From Melanopsichium pennsylvanicum (lineage: Eukaryota > Basidiomycota > Ustilaginomycetes > Ustilaginales), in contig OAPG01000002.1 in assembly GCA_900208305.1 (NCBI GenBank), positions 558,001 to 622,000 of the forward strand: a stretch of 64,000 nt of DNA, written 5' to 3'. The notes under the pieces were generated by a model. It was not told the origin of the DNA and did no database searches. It worked only from the letters and a program-made list of their open reading frames with translations. A program made the translations under genes and the position numbers. Shown here in pieces: positions 43,046 through 54,081 of this stretch; positions within the stretch are counted from its first letter, which is position 1; each line of letters starts with the position of its first letter.

Positions 43046-44467
43046 ATGCGATCTCAAAATCTGGCAAAAGCGCTCTTGCGTAACACCCTGCGAGCCTCGT
43101 CCAACGCAGCCCCTCGTATGGCATCTGTCATTGTTCATCCTACCAGCTCCGTCATGACTTTTGTCAATTGCGTCAACTCTGCTCGTACATTTAGCACATC
43201 GGGCGTCTCGTTGAAAAAGAAGAACAAGAAGGATCCTTTTGCAGCAGCATCGTCAACATTTGAACAAGAGCACGACCATACGGAAGAGTTTGCCATCGAG
43301 AACGACGATGATCTTTTTGGCGGCATGTCGGACACTACCGAGACTTTGGCCGCATCTTCCTCGACATCCACGTCTGCCATGTCTAGGGTCGAATTCGCAG
43401 TGGCACTCGAAGCCTACCGCGCCTCGCTCAGCTGGGAATGTATCGATCGAGGTCGATTCCCTCCACTTTCACGCTGGCGCTACCTTGCCAGTCATGCTGA
43501 TACGCAATCCGAACTCGAGCAGGTACTCGAACTTGCCAAACTCTACCGTGATCGAGTCGGGTCCTTGGGAGTCAATTCGGGTAGGGAGTTCGCAAGTAGG
43601 GCAAGGTGGGTCAAGTTGCCCGAAATCGCATTGAATGCGTTCCTGGACCGTTATACGTATGGATTGGAATTTGATCAAGAGGCACTGTACTTGGTAATGT
43701 CTGGATTGATGAGAAAGATCAATCGTAGAGACAGGGAGGAGATTTTGGCGAGTGCTGAATTGCCTGGTGCACCCGTTCAAGAAAGTGATCTGTTGGGAAT
43801 GGTGGTTAATGAAGCGGCTGAATCTGCTGTTACTCAAGAAGGAGAAGACGTTGCAGAGAAAAGTGGGGTTGGAAAAGCAGAGGTGATTTCGAAGAGACAC
43901 GAGTTGGATATGCCACTTGCACGAGCCAAACTTTCCATCATTGATCGAATGTCTCTCCTTTTGACGCTCTCTACCTCCAACCCAAACCCAATCCTCTTAT
44001 CCTACCTCCCCTATGCTTATATCACAACCTTCCACTTGGTGTCCAACAGACATGCACGATCCAACCCTCTTCTCACCAAAATACATCAAAGACTAGACAA
44101 TCTCATCTCGCTCCTCACCATCTCTGCTCAAAACTACCTCGTTTCTAATTCGACACCAACTTCTACAACCACCCTAACCACTACCATCACCAATAGGTCT
44201 ACAAGCAAGAACAACGCGATCGAAGTACCACTACTGACACAGAGGAGTATGGAATTAGCTCAACGTTTGACGTGTACGCTTTGGTACGTTGCTAAAAGAG
44301 GTCAAACTGGGTTTGTTGACATTCATCGAAAAGGTAATATCGGTAAAAATTTGGATGTGGTAAAAACATTGTACAGATTGATGGATACCGTGGATGGAGC
44401 AACCGATAAAAGAGCAAGTGCAAGTTTGGTCATGAAAGTTGAGCCTAAATTGCAGAGCTCCATTTGA
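43046..44467 (+). CDS. Predicted mitochondrial protein of unknown function
   Basis: A 473-residue protein from the ATG at 43046. The N-terminus is rich in Arg, Ser and Ala with no acidic residue for about 55 residues and contains ARTFSTSGVSLKKK, which looks like a matrix presequence with a processing site near FSTS. An acidic linker follows, then a helical body. The segment LPEIALNAFLDRYTYGLEFDQEAL has the look of helical-repeat (PPR/TPR-like) mitochondrial ribosome or RNA-processing proteins, but I cannot name a family. Thr/Asn-rich insertions lie near 375-400. The open frame runs 19 codons further upstream, but the start at 43046 gives the better presequence. It converges on DBR1 (489 bp). 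Confidence 0.7.
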   Translation: MRSQNLAKALLRNTLRASSNAAPRMASVIVHPTSSVMTFVNCVNSARTFSTSGVSLKKKNKKDPFAAASSTFEQEHDHTEEFAIENDDDLFGGMSDTTETLAASSSTSTSAMSRVEFAVALEAYRASLSWECIDRGRFPPLSRWRYLASHADTQSELEQVLELAKLYRDRVGSLGVNSGREFASRARWVKLPEIALNAFLDRYTYGLEFDQEALYLVMSGLMRKINRRDREEILASAELPGAPVQESDLLGMVVNEAAESAVTQEGEDVAEKSGVGKAEVISKRHELDMPLARAKLSIIDRMSLLLTLSTSNPNPILLSYLPYAYITTFHLVSNRHARSNPLLTKIHQRLDNLISLLTISAQNYLVSNSTPTSTTTLTTTITNRSTSKNNAIEVPLLTQRSMELAQRLTCTLWYVAKRGQTGFVDIHRKGNIGKNLDVVKTLYRLMDTVDGATDKRASASLVMKVEPKLQSSI

Positions 44468-44645
44468 TGAAGTTTTAATCCTGTATAATCTGGCAAAAAA
44501 TAATAATAATAATAATATTATCTCTTTCTCTCACTCATTCTCGTTGTATATCTCAAGATATGCTAAAGAAAAAAAAAATGAGGAGCAAAACGGTCCCTTT
44601 TTCTAGTGCTCAGTCACTTATGAAAGTCCGAAAGAGCGTTTGACC

Positions 44646-44685
44646 GACTGACTGACTGACTGACTGACTGACTGACTGACTGACT
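44646..44685 (+). repeat. (GACT)10 microsatellite
   Basis: Ten perfect GACT units in the convergent 3' spacer between the mitochondrial-protein gene and DBR1. Confidence 0.95.
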
Positions 44686-44807
44686 TACTGCTACTGTTAC
44701 TGTTACTGCTGCTGCTGCTTTTGATCATGGAAGGTTTGCTTTGCAACATCCGATGTCAGAGGACAGTGTTAACTTCTCTTTCAATTGCAACACACAAGCA
44801 AGAGAAA

Positions 44808-44843
44808 AAGAGAGAGAGAGAGTGTGTGTGTGTGTGTGTGTGT
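44808..44843 (+). repeat. Compound (GA)n/(GT)n microsatellite
   Basis: A run of GA units passes directly into a run of about ten GT units. Confidence 0.9.
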
Positions 44844-44956
44844 CTATGTCTGTGTGTGTTCATGGTTCTGCTTGCTTGACAAAGAACAATCATGTACAAT
44901 GATTCAAAAGGCACAACCAAGGGTGAAAAAGCGCCTGATTGTAAGTTGCATATGTA

Positions 44957-46957
44957 TCAACCAGTACCTTCTTTCCACCTAGCATGCAACTCATCCTCAC
45001 CATCCGAAAGCCTCAACACACCATCATCATCATGATGCTGTCCCATTCTTTCTCCTTGCTCTTGCCCATCCTCCTCTCCCTCCTCTATTTTTCCGCAATG
45101 ACTTGCATCATCATCGTCAAATTCATCCATACCAATATCTAAGGCATTTGGATCCACTGCATTTGAATCCACTGCAGACTCTGATACCACTTTGTCACTC
45201 TCCAATCCTACCTGTTGCCTTGCTCCAATCGATTGTTGATGCTCTCGTGCCATCTGAGTCTTTGAGCCTCTCAGAGTGGGTGGAATACAAGCATCGGGAC
45301 GAACCGGCAGAAGTGAAGCAAAGTCGCTGTCCAGCGATGGTCGAGGATTGATGCGATTCTCTATGCCTACCAAAGCGCAAAACGCCTCAGTCTGAGGATT
45401 CGTGTACCATGCCGGTGGAGCTGTCGACAATCCATTAGGTTCATGCGGTGCTGGTGCAGTTCTGACAAACCGTTGCACTTTGTAGATGCTCAACACGTCA
45501 TCATCATCATCAACACCATTGTTCGCATCTTGATCTCGAATTTCGTTTGTTCCACCATCCTCAACCGAGATCTCAGAAGTTCCGATTCGAGATCCTTCCA
45601 ACTCATCTTGTTTCCTCTTTCCAATGTTGCTTGTAACTGCGCTCTGGTTCGAGGTAGAAAGTGATCTGAAAGACGCAAGGTTTTGTTCGAGAAGCGTCTC
45701 TTGCTCTTGAATGCGTTTCACCGTTTCAATGTTTGTGGGATCAGGTAATTCTTGTTGACGAAACTGAAGCGAAAAGTGCGGATGGTAAGCACGAGTGATG
45801 GCAAGCCAACGCTTGTTGAATCGCAAAGTGGGAGCAATCCGTTGTTGATACTGTTTCGCAGCTTTCCGTTCTTCCAGTTGCAAATCGTAAGGAGAAGGGT
45901 GGTCGATGATCTGCAAGAACGGTGTTGCTGACAGACACTTGTGCAATGCCAAGAAACGAGTCACTATAGGCGGAGCAGTGTCTGTGTCTGTGCCGACGGT
46001 ACCGAATGGATTCGATTCTTGAGATGCTACTTGAGATGGTCCAGGTGATTTGCGGGCGTGATTATCATCCTCAGAATCCAAATCGATATCTATTGCTTCG
46101 GGATTGACATTGTGCGCATGGACGCTGGCGCTTGCAGCCGATTTGGTTGCATTTGATTCAACTTGTGTTGCTGCTGCCGGTGCTGCCGATGCTGATGCTG
46201 ATGCTGATGCTGATGCTGTTGAATTGTGGTTGTACATGGCAGCAAACTTGACGTGCAGATGAGCCGAGAACCAGAAAGTTGGTTTAAGCTCCTTCATCAG
46301 CTCCATCAAAGGTGGTGATCCCAATGTCTCTGTCTGTATCTCGTCCTTGAAAAAAGGTTTTTTTCTTATCAGCCCTTGTGTATCACCCCATTGCTCGATC
46401 GTATTCGGCCAATCATGACTCATGACCACATCTACCTGTTTGTTCTTGCCTTTTGCTGTGTGCTTCATTGCTTTTAGCCGCACCACATCGAATTCCCTTG
46501 TATGATAACAACTCCTCAACGCATTAGCATCGTACGGAAGCTTTTCGAATCTTCCCTTTCGATAATTGTGCCTGTTATAAATACCCGACACGCCAGAAAC
46601 AACCAGACCATTGAGTTCAACTACGCCTGCAGCACCGATAAAGTAAATGTTGGGAGCGAGCCATCCACCGTGGTAGAGTTCGTGCATGTAATTGCTAGCC
46701 TCGTGATTTCCACCGATGACGAGGGTTAGGATTGGTGCTAGCTTGGCACCAGAGTAATAGGCGTGAAAGTCACCGAGTCGAAGGTATTTGGGTGGAACGT
46801 TGAGTGCACGAAGATCCGAATGGTTGCGAACAGCTTGGAAATCGCCACAGAGGAGGAGGGCGTCGATCGAGATGTTTTGTTGTCTTTCTGTGCGTAATAA
46901 GGATGAGTAGATGGCATCCAACTCGCCATGGGAGCAACCTTGAATGGCGAGCTTCAT
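44957..46957 (-). CDS. DBR1: RNA lariat debranching enzyme
   Basis: A nuclear metallophosphoesterase that hydrolyses the 2'-5' bond of excised intron lariats. The 666-residue protein begins MKLAIQGCSHGELDAIY, as in the family (GCCHGELD in human). It has LLLCGDFQAVRN, the metal-binding GGNHEASNY, MSHDWP and WFSAHLHVKF in order within about the first 240 residues. The C-terminal DBR1 domain follows (about 330-400, with FLALHKCLSATPFLQIID and RWLAITRAYH). The remaining ~260 residues are acidic and low in complexity, and a Ser-Ala dipeptide run interrupts the region near 250. Yeast Dbr1 is 405 residues, so the tail is an extension. The gene is divergent from the SH3 gene. Confidence 0.95.
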   Translation of the reverse strand: MKLAIQGCSHGELDAIYSSLLRTERQQNISIDALLLCGDFQAVRNHSDLRALNVPPKYLRLGDFHAYYSGAKLAPILTLVIGGNHEASNYMHELYHGGWLAPNIYFIGAAGVVELNGLVVSGVSGIYNRHNYRKGRFEKLPYDANALRSCYHTREFDVVRLKAMKHTAKGKNKQVDVVMSHDWPNTIEQWGDTQGLIRKKPFFKDEIQTETLGSPPLMELMKELKPTFWFSAHLHVKFAAMYNHNSTASASASASASAAPAAATQVESNATKSAASASVHAHNVNPEAIDIDLDSEDDNHARKSPGPSQVASQESNPFGTVGTDTDTAPPIVTRFLALHKCLSATPFLQIIDHPSPYDLQLEERKAAKQYQQRIAPTLRFNKRWLAITRAYHPHFSLQFRQQELPDPTNIETVKRIQEQETLLEQNLASFRSLSTSNQSAVTSNIGKRKQDELEGSRIGTSEISVEDGGTNEIRDQDANNGVDDDDDVLSIYKVQRFVRTAPAPHEPNGLSTAPPAWYTNPQTEAFCALVGIENRINPRPSLDSDFASLLPVRPDACIPPTLRGSKTQMAREHQQSIGARQQVGLESDKVVSESAVDSNAVDPNALDIGMDEFDDDDASHCGKIEEGEEDGQEQGERMGQHHDDDGVLRLSDGEDELHARWKEGTG

Positions 46958-48378
46958 GCTCGATGTCGGTGTCGATCCGCAGAGCAGTCGCTATTTAGGT
47001 TGGATTGGTTGTGATTGAGACCACGCACAGTGTTGAGCGAGAGTCGGGATGACTGTGATTGTTGATAGTACTGCGGTTAAATGTGCACGGGGCATGCTAA
47101 CTTGACCCAGACACTGGGGAAAATTCGATCACCGATTTTGAGGTGGCTGAGACAGAACCCGATCTGGAAATCATTCTAAATTATTTCGGATAGAAAAAGA
47201 AGGCGGTCGGGTTCAGTTTTTTTTTCTTTCCAACTTTTCTTGGTGCAGGGTCTCGGTTTTTTCTTGCTATCACGAAAAGGAAGCGCGTTGACAACGCGAA
47301 AGAGCAGGGGAAAAAATGTGCAGGCAGGATCTTAGCGAAGAATAAGGTAAGAAAAAATTGCTTTGCTGTCACCGCGTCGCACCGCTTGAAAAATGAAAAC
47401 AATAATTATTATCTTAAATTTTTTTAGGATTGAGAGTCGCGCTTTCTTTTTCCGCAATGCTGTTTATGCGCCAATTTGAGTCGCCTTTTTCTTTTTCTTT
47501 TCGCCCGTTACGTCTTAGGTCTTGGCCGAGGTGGTTAGTTAGCTGAACTGAATTTGAGAACTTTACCAGTGTGTGCATAAAGGACAGGAAGGAGGGCGTG
47601 GTGAGAGAGTGTTTCAGGAGGTCAAAAAAGCAGGCGACCTACTCTCAGGGTCGGACCCACTTAATTTTAGTTTACTCTGTGCAATTGTTCTACTGCACCT
47701 GCACACTCTCACACTATACCACTGACAGACAGGACCTACTGAACGTTACACCAATTTCGCCCTCTCTCTCTCTCCACTGCCGCTGTCGCCGTTGCTGTCA
47801 TTGTTGCTGTCACTGTTGCTGGCTTCTGCTGCTGTTCTCTTGCTTCCTCTGGTGCAGCTTCCAACCACACGATCAATTCATACACATACAATCCAAACCC
47901 CATTCAACAGCTTGTCGTTGGCGCTGCTTTCGAATGTCATCTGTTGTTCATCAGTCACGAACGGCTCATAACTTTCATCATAGCACAAAACAAGACCTTT
48001 GCGCCCATCCCTCTTTCGGATCAACTTTACATTCGCAAACTGCAACGGACACAAGCTTTGGGCCACCATTTGGAAGCAAGCAGACAAGCAAGCGGCACCA
48101 ACCCCTCACACAGCTGCGGCTTAATTACATTCTAACACCCACAACACAAGAGCACGACGCAAAGCATCCCCTTTTGCACTTGTCGCCTCCATTTCGTTCA
48201 ACTCACGCACCCAGTTGATCATCTTGAACCACAATCTCCGCACGTCTAATGTCATCTTCTCTTTGCACAGCGTAGCACAACCACGAGTCTAGCCGGCTCT
48301 TGCACACACTCTCCCCACTTCACCACACAATCCAATAAAGCGATCCCATTCGACTCGTGCACCTCCCATACTACAAAC
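46958..48378. promoter_or_regulatory. Divergent intergenic region, DBR1 / SH3-RA gene
   Basis: 1.4 kb between divergent starts. It is T/A-rich at 47210-47420 and C/T-rich at 47755-47860. ORFs up to 215 codons (47571-48218) are composed of this low-complexity sequence and lack any motif, so they are more likely leader or promoter sequence of the downstream gene. Confidence 0.5.
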
Positions 48379-49857
48379 ATGGCACAGGTCAAACCAGCCT
48401 TGACGCTCGACGTCAACGTTGGTTCTTCCACTCTCGTCGGCATCGGCGGTTCCGGCACTAGCACAACGCCTCGCGCTCACCAAAATGCCGTCAACAACAA
48501 AATTCAGAATCAAGTACACGCATCCACCTTTGGCCCTCAATCCGACTACCATTCAAATCAGAGTCGCGCCTACGCCAACGACTTTGAGCATCAACGCGAC
48601 AACGGCGGTTTCAGCAGTGACGATGATGCACAGGACGTCTACGCCGCTGGTGCTAGCAGGTTGAAAGCTGGCAGCTCCAGTGCGGGAGCTCAAGCCACTC
48701 GCGACAATGCCCACGCCACACAACCACAACAGCACCATCCACAAAATTCTAGCAACAGAATATCCGATGCTTCGTCCCACGACTACCAAGATGGCGTCGA
48801 TGCTTACGGCCATGATGAATATGCTCAGAATGGCTATCACAATCGTCACATGGCCGATGGCATCCACGACGAGATGGTGTACGAAGACGAAGACGAAGAC
48901 GAAGACGACGAAGACGATATCGCAGACGACGAGTCCGACCTGAGTTCAAGTCCATCCATCCCCGATGAGAATATCGACTTCGATCTCGTCTACGCCCTGC
49001 ACAACTTTGTCGCTACCGTCGAAGGTCAGGCCACCGTCCACAAAGGAAACAGCCTGACGCTGCTCGATGACAGCAATAGTTATTGGTGGCTCGTCCGCGT
49101 CCTTCGCACCCAAGAGGTTGGCTACATTCCCGCAGAGAATATCGAAACTCCATTCGAACGTCTCGCCCGCCTCAACAAGCACAGGAACGTCGATCTCACC
49201 TCGGCGACGGATGATGACCATATTCAGGTGCCCGAAAAGATCTTTACCAGCCACCTCGTCAAGGCAAGAAATGCGTCCGGCACAGCTGGCGTATCGCTCC
49301 ATTCGGGCAAACTCTCGGCTCTCTCCAGGCGTGCTCAAGGCGCTCCAGCCCCCTTAAACAAAGAACAAAGGCGCAACAAGCGCGGTGTCGTCTTTGGTCC
49401 CTCTACCTATCTGGAGCACAGCGGCGACGAGTACTCAGAGTACGACGAAGAGGATGCCGAGCATGATCTTGAATACGAAGAGGACCCCGATGCCATCTAT
49501 GACGAGGAAGAGCAAGAGCAAGAAGAGGAGCAAGATCAAGACAATGACGGTCAGACTCAACACAAAAGGTTCAACAAGATGGAACCAGATGATGGCATGG
49601 AATGGGACGGTCAAGAGGCTGAGCGCATCCAGCAGCAACATCAGGATGCTAGACGTGCAGCTACTTTGCAGGATCAGCAGACACGTTTGGCACAGCAACA
49701 AGCACTTGGTGCTCAGCAGCAGCAGCAACAACAGACTGTCTCGCATCCTCCTTCGCAACAGTACGCAACCGCGCCTGCTGGTCCACCGCAAGCGTCTGCA
49801 CCACAAGGCCAAGGGCAGTGGGCCAACGGCAATCAGGCATCGGAGCAGTCTCAGTAT

Positions 49858-49899
<42 letters not shown>

Positions 49900-52800
49900 G
49901 CGTCGCAGAATACGAGGCAGCAGCAACACGCAGCTCAGACCCAGCCCAACAGGGACGCCCAATCCTACATCAACGACCGATCCTCGACATCCTCCCAGCA
50001 GCTCGGTGTTGCCGGCCGCGTGCCCGGTGAGCACATGCGTACTGCATCAGCAGAGCGCTCTATCTCGAGCATCAATTCTAGTGGCTCAACCTACGATGCC
50101 AACGCTCGACCTGACTCGATCGTCATGAGCCGAAACAGCACATCCAGCAGCAACGGTTTCCTCCCCTCGCAGATTCAGCGCGAGCGCGCCAACTCGGACG
50201 CCAGCGCCAGCTCCACCGTCATTGCTGGCGACTCTATGTCACTTTCGGACAAGGAGAGGCGCAAGAGCAACCGCAGCAGCAAGGGCAACGACAGTCTTGA
50301 CGCTGCCGAAGAAAAGGCAGGCAAGAAGCGCTCCGGCGTCTTCAGCTTGTTCTCCAGAAAGGACAAGAAGGATCGCAAGAGTGGCAGTTTCGAGGATCGA
50401 GACAGTCTGGTCGGCGGGATCAGTTCCGAGGATAGCTATGCGTCCTACGCACGCGGGCGTGGCAGTCCATCAAGCGCGAATGCCGCCCCTCTCAACACCG
50501 CCGTTCAAGTCGCCAATGCTGGACTGCAACCAGGTCAGAGCATCGGCATGGGCCGTGCTGTGCAGGAACGCGACCGAGCAACGCAGGAGGCGTACCAGAG
50601 GCAATTCCTTTCTCCGCAAAACAACAGCTTCGATTCGTCTCTGGCAGGCTCAGGTTCCGAGGATAAGAAGCGCATGCACCAACGACCAGGATCTCTCATC
50701 GGGCCTTCCGGATCAACTCCGATGCTCAGTGTGTTGCGGGTGTTTGCCGGCGAAGGCGTCGACTCGGAATCTACCTTCAAGACCGTCTTACTCAATGACA
50801 GCACGCGATCAGTTGATCTTCAACGGCAGGCACTGCAGAGGTTCGGCGTGGATCAGCACAACATGGGCGAGTACGTATTGACCATCAAGAGGCTTGAGGG
50901 TGACGAGCGACCCCTGGATGAGGACGAGCATCCCTTGAGGTTGTTCAACACATTGACCGATATCTTGCAGCAGGGGCAGGTGACTGTGCCGAGTGTCAAG
51001 AGGTCTAGTGTTGGTTCTATCTCGTCCATCTCGTCCAATCTCAGCACGCATCCGGCTATCGCACGCCTTGGCAATGACTTCAGCGACGACCATGCAGTCA
51101 AATTCTACATCAGCAGACGTGATCGACTGCAAGGGTACGTTGATCTCAACGGCAGCCAAATGGCGGACGAATCTGGCCGATCGGCCCACATTTCCGATCT
51201 CTCGGTCTCGCAGGACAATAGCAATCCCACCTCGCTGAGCCTTGTTGGTGAGGATGCCGCTCGCAGCAGTGCTACTTCGGCGCTGACGGGAGAGACGAGC
51301 GAGACAGTGCAGTCGCCCACAGCCCGCTTCGCACTTCGTCTCATCATCTGCTCCTCGGATCTGCCAGAGGGCATCGTGTTTGATCCTCAGTCAAATGCGC
51401 TGATCCCCGCTGCTACCCTTCGCGAGAGGCTTGCGAACCGCAGAGACGGTTCGTCTGATCCCACAACATCGCGATTCAGGGAGAAGATCCTTACCTTCCC
51501 GCGCAACACTACTGTTGCAGAAGTCGTCGAAGAAGGTCTGGACCGCTTTGGAATTGCCGAAGGTGTAGTCGAGGGAGGGGACGACGTGGAAGATCGACCT
51601 TCTAGGCGAAAGAGCAAGCTACACGTCAAATACGGGCTAGCTGTACAGGCCGCGGACGGTGAACGTGCGTTGGCTGCGACGAGCAAGGTGCTGGATGCGT
51701 TCCCAACACCGCCTACGTTCAAGCTTGGGATCGGTAACAGAAGAAGTGTAGATGGAAAGAGGAGGAGCATCGATGCGGCAGCGCTGTTGGGTGCTTCGGA
51801 CGATGTTGGACCGAACGATCCTGTTTTCGTTTTGCGCCAGATCACGCATGCTCATCCGGGACCCAAAGCACGATCAGCACCGCAACTACCGAACACAGTT
51901 GGTGCCCGAGCACACTCTCCCACGGACAATGCGCTGGCCGTCGTAAGAGAAGCTCGCACTACTAGCCCTCGTCCCACCATCTCGCGCGACCTCGCTCCGT
52001 CCCAGTCTCAGCCTGAGACCACACTCAAAGCGGGCATGACACCGCAGGAGATCATCGCTGCGCAACGAGCTGCCGCGGCCGAACGCAATGCCGCCGTACT
52101 CGGTGCTCAGAGGAACGCTCAACAAGGCGTAGATGTCATGCTCTCGAATCAAGCGCGTTTTCGTTCGTCGAAGCTCGGCCCCAGCAACAAATTCAGGTAT
52201 AGCTACGTGCCAGCCGATGGCCAGGAACGAGACATTAGCTCGATCATCGAGGAGGTGATGAAAGATCAGTTGGGATCAAGTGGAGATACGCAAACGATGG
52301 GCACAGTATCTACGGGCGACTCTGGATTGAGTGTGGCCAGACCAGGTACAAGGGGTAGGATGCAGAGTGATATGACCACCGACACGGGGGATTATGCGAG
52401 TGCGCACAGCAGTGGTGCCGAGAGTCCACTCAGTTTGAAAGAGGTCAACTTTGAGATTCGAGATCCAAGCGAGGGTGAGAGCGTTGCGCCTTTGGCTTTG
52501 CGTCAGCAGAATAAGAAATCAGTTGTTCAACCCGAGGGTGATCTGTTGGATACGCTTTTGAGATCAACGAACGCCAGTGCTGGCGCGGGTGTTGAGGAGA
52601 AGATCAACGCAGTTCTCAACAGAGTCGAAGCCGCTCCTACGCACTCTGAACCCACCCCTACTTCTCGGCCAGCCCCAGCGGCAGCTGCACACAAGAAGCA
52701 GCTCTCGATCGGTAGCGAGCTGTCCAATTCGCGAGACACTTCTTCACCTTTTACTCCAGGCACTTCTTCGGCTACACACACGACCCCTCTCTCCACGTTT

Positions 52801-53406
52801 GTGAACCAACCGACGACCACCACCGGCAACACACATCATGCTGGACTTCGTCAAGCCTCCAACTCTCGTTCGGCCAGTGCGCTCTCGAATTTGTTTAGCC
52901 ATGGTGGGGCAGCAGGGTCTCGTTCGACGACGCCTTCGGCCTACCCTTCGGTCGCAGCGTTGAGTTTTGGTGCGGATGATGCTTCGCTTTCGCACCTGTA
53001 CACGATTGTGGATGCAGCGGCTCGTAGGGATCCTCGTAAAATAAGGTTGATGTCGCATGCATCCATGTCGTCCGTTTGCAGCACTACTTCACCCATCCTG
53101 AACCACTCTGCCCTGATGGGTTCTGCAAGTGGTGGTGGGATCGGGACAGGATCTCGACCGGGATCTAAACTCAGCCATGTAACCACGACTAAAATAACGT
53201 CGGCTTCGTCAGCGATATTGGCATTGATGGAAGATGATGATGGGGAGGAAAATCTTAAACCTGAAGTAGGAGGATTGTTTGCACCCAATATGCCATTTAT
53301 GGAAGATAACAAATTGAGAGATGCTTACAGTGGAATTAGTAGACAATTGGGTGATATCGATCAAGGTTTGGATGAATTGTTGGCCGATGTGATTCGGATC
53401 TTTTAA
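48379..53406 (+). CDS. Large SH3 and Ras-association-like scaffold protein
   Basis: A 1675-residue protein that looks like a fungal cell-polarity or signalling scaffold. An SH3 domain lies at about 202-262 (VYALHNFVATVEGQ, NSYWWLVRVL, GYIPAENIETP), followed by ERLARLNKHRNVDL, a segment also found after the SH3 domain in Bud14/Tea4-type polarity proteins. A 14-residue polyglutamine run encoded mainly by CAG is near residue 494-507. A KDKKDRKS-type basic patch is near 655. Two ubiquitin-like, Ras-association-type regions follow: about 780-925 and about 984-1110. The rest is Ser-rich and probably disordered. The C-terminus ends in a short helix (QLGDIDQGLDELLADVIRIF). No catalytic domain is seen. 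The exact orthologue is uncertain. Confidence 0.8.
49858..49899 (+). repeat. CAG repeat in coding sequence (polyglutamine)
   Basis: Thirteen uninterrupted CAG codons followed by one CAA, encoding 14 glutamines in the SH3-RA scaffold gene. Additional interrupted CAG/CAA stretches flank it (49710-49735, 49918-49926). Confidence 0.95.
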
Positions 53407-53543
53407 AAGGAGAGAAAAAAAAAGGCATCACCCTCCCCCCGCTTCCCCGCTCCCTCAAGAGACAGTAAGAGTACAGGAGTGTACTGTAATTTTAGTGTCT
53501 TTGTTTTTGAAATCTATCGACTCTGCTTAGTATATATAGATAG

Positions 53544-53575
<32 letters not shown>

Positions 53576-54081
53576 ACGGTATTCGTTGAGAAGGCAAGTT
53601 TTAGTTGATATTTTTGAGCTTCCTCCGTTTGTGCATATGCGTCTACTTGTCACAAAAAAGAGCAATAGAAATCGTCCAAAAACCTAACCTCACATGAATC
53701 AAACATGTTGTTTTGCAAATCAAAACCAAATTCCCCCCCTCCCCCCTCCCTCACAAAATGATGATATGCTTTTTGAAGTGATCAGAACCCATTCTGATAT
53801 TTTTTCATTTCTACCAACACCACTGAGGATACCCACAATGAAAAGCAAAGAAAAAGAAAAAAAAAAAAAAAAAGTATTGAAATGAAATGAAAAAGAGGAT
53901 CAATCGAATGAATGAATGAATGAATGAATGCTTAGATGAAGAACCCAAAAAAATAAATAAATCCTGAGAACCGTGGGGAGTACTGTAGATGCTGATTCGA
54001 GAAAAAGTAGTCCAAAAACCATAAAGTATCGTCTCGTTCCTGTACTTGACCTGAATAGTCGAAGGGAGGGAAGGGGAAATG
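53407..54081. other. Convergent spacer with microsatellites
   Basis: 675 bp between the stops of the SH3-RA gene and the La-motif gene. It holds a (TA)n/(TG)n tract at 53530-53576, a poly(A) run near 53855-53872, (AATG)n at 53906-53930, AAATAAATAAAT at 53951-53962, and TACTGTA heptamers at 53482-53488 and 53981-53987, each 70-105 bases beyond a stop codon. No gene is supported. Confidence 0.65.
53530..53576 (+). repeat. (TA)n/(TG)n microsatellite
   Basis: TATATA with two GATA interruptions, then TATATATATATATA, then a TG run. Confidence 0.9.

Larger units (their letters stand above)
44468..44956. other. Convergent spacer rich in microsatellites
   Basis: 489 bp between two convergent stops. 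It carries an AAT/ATA-rich patch (44500-44520), a (GACT)10 tract at 44646-44685, CTG repeats near 44706-44720, and GA and GT dinucleotide runs at 44808-44843. No gene is seen. Confidence 0.7.

Noticed and set aside
47571..48218. 215-codon ORF upstream of the SH3-RA gene
   Set aside because: It consists largely of C/T-rich leader sequence with Cys/His/Ser runs, has no motif, and sits where a promoter and 5' UTR are expected.
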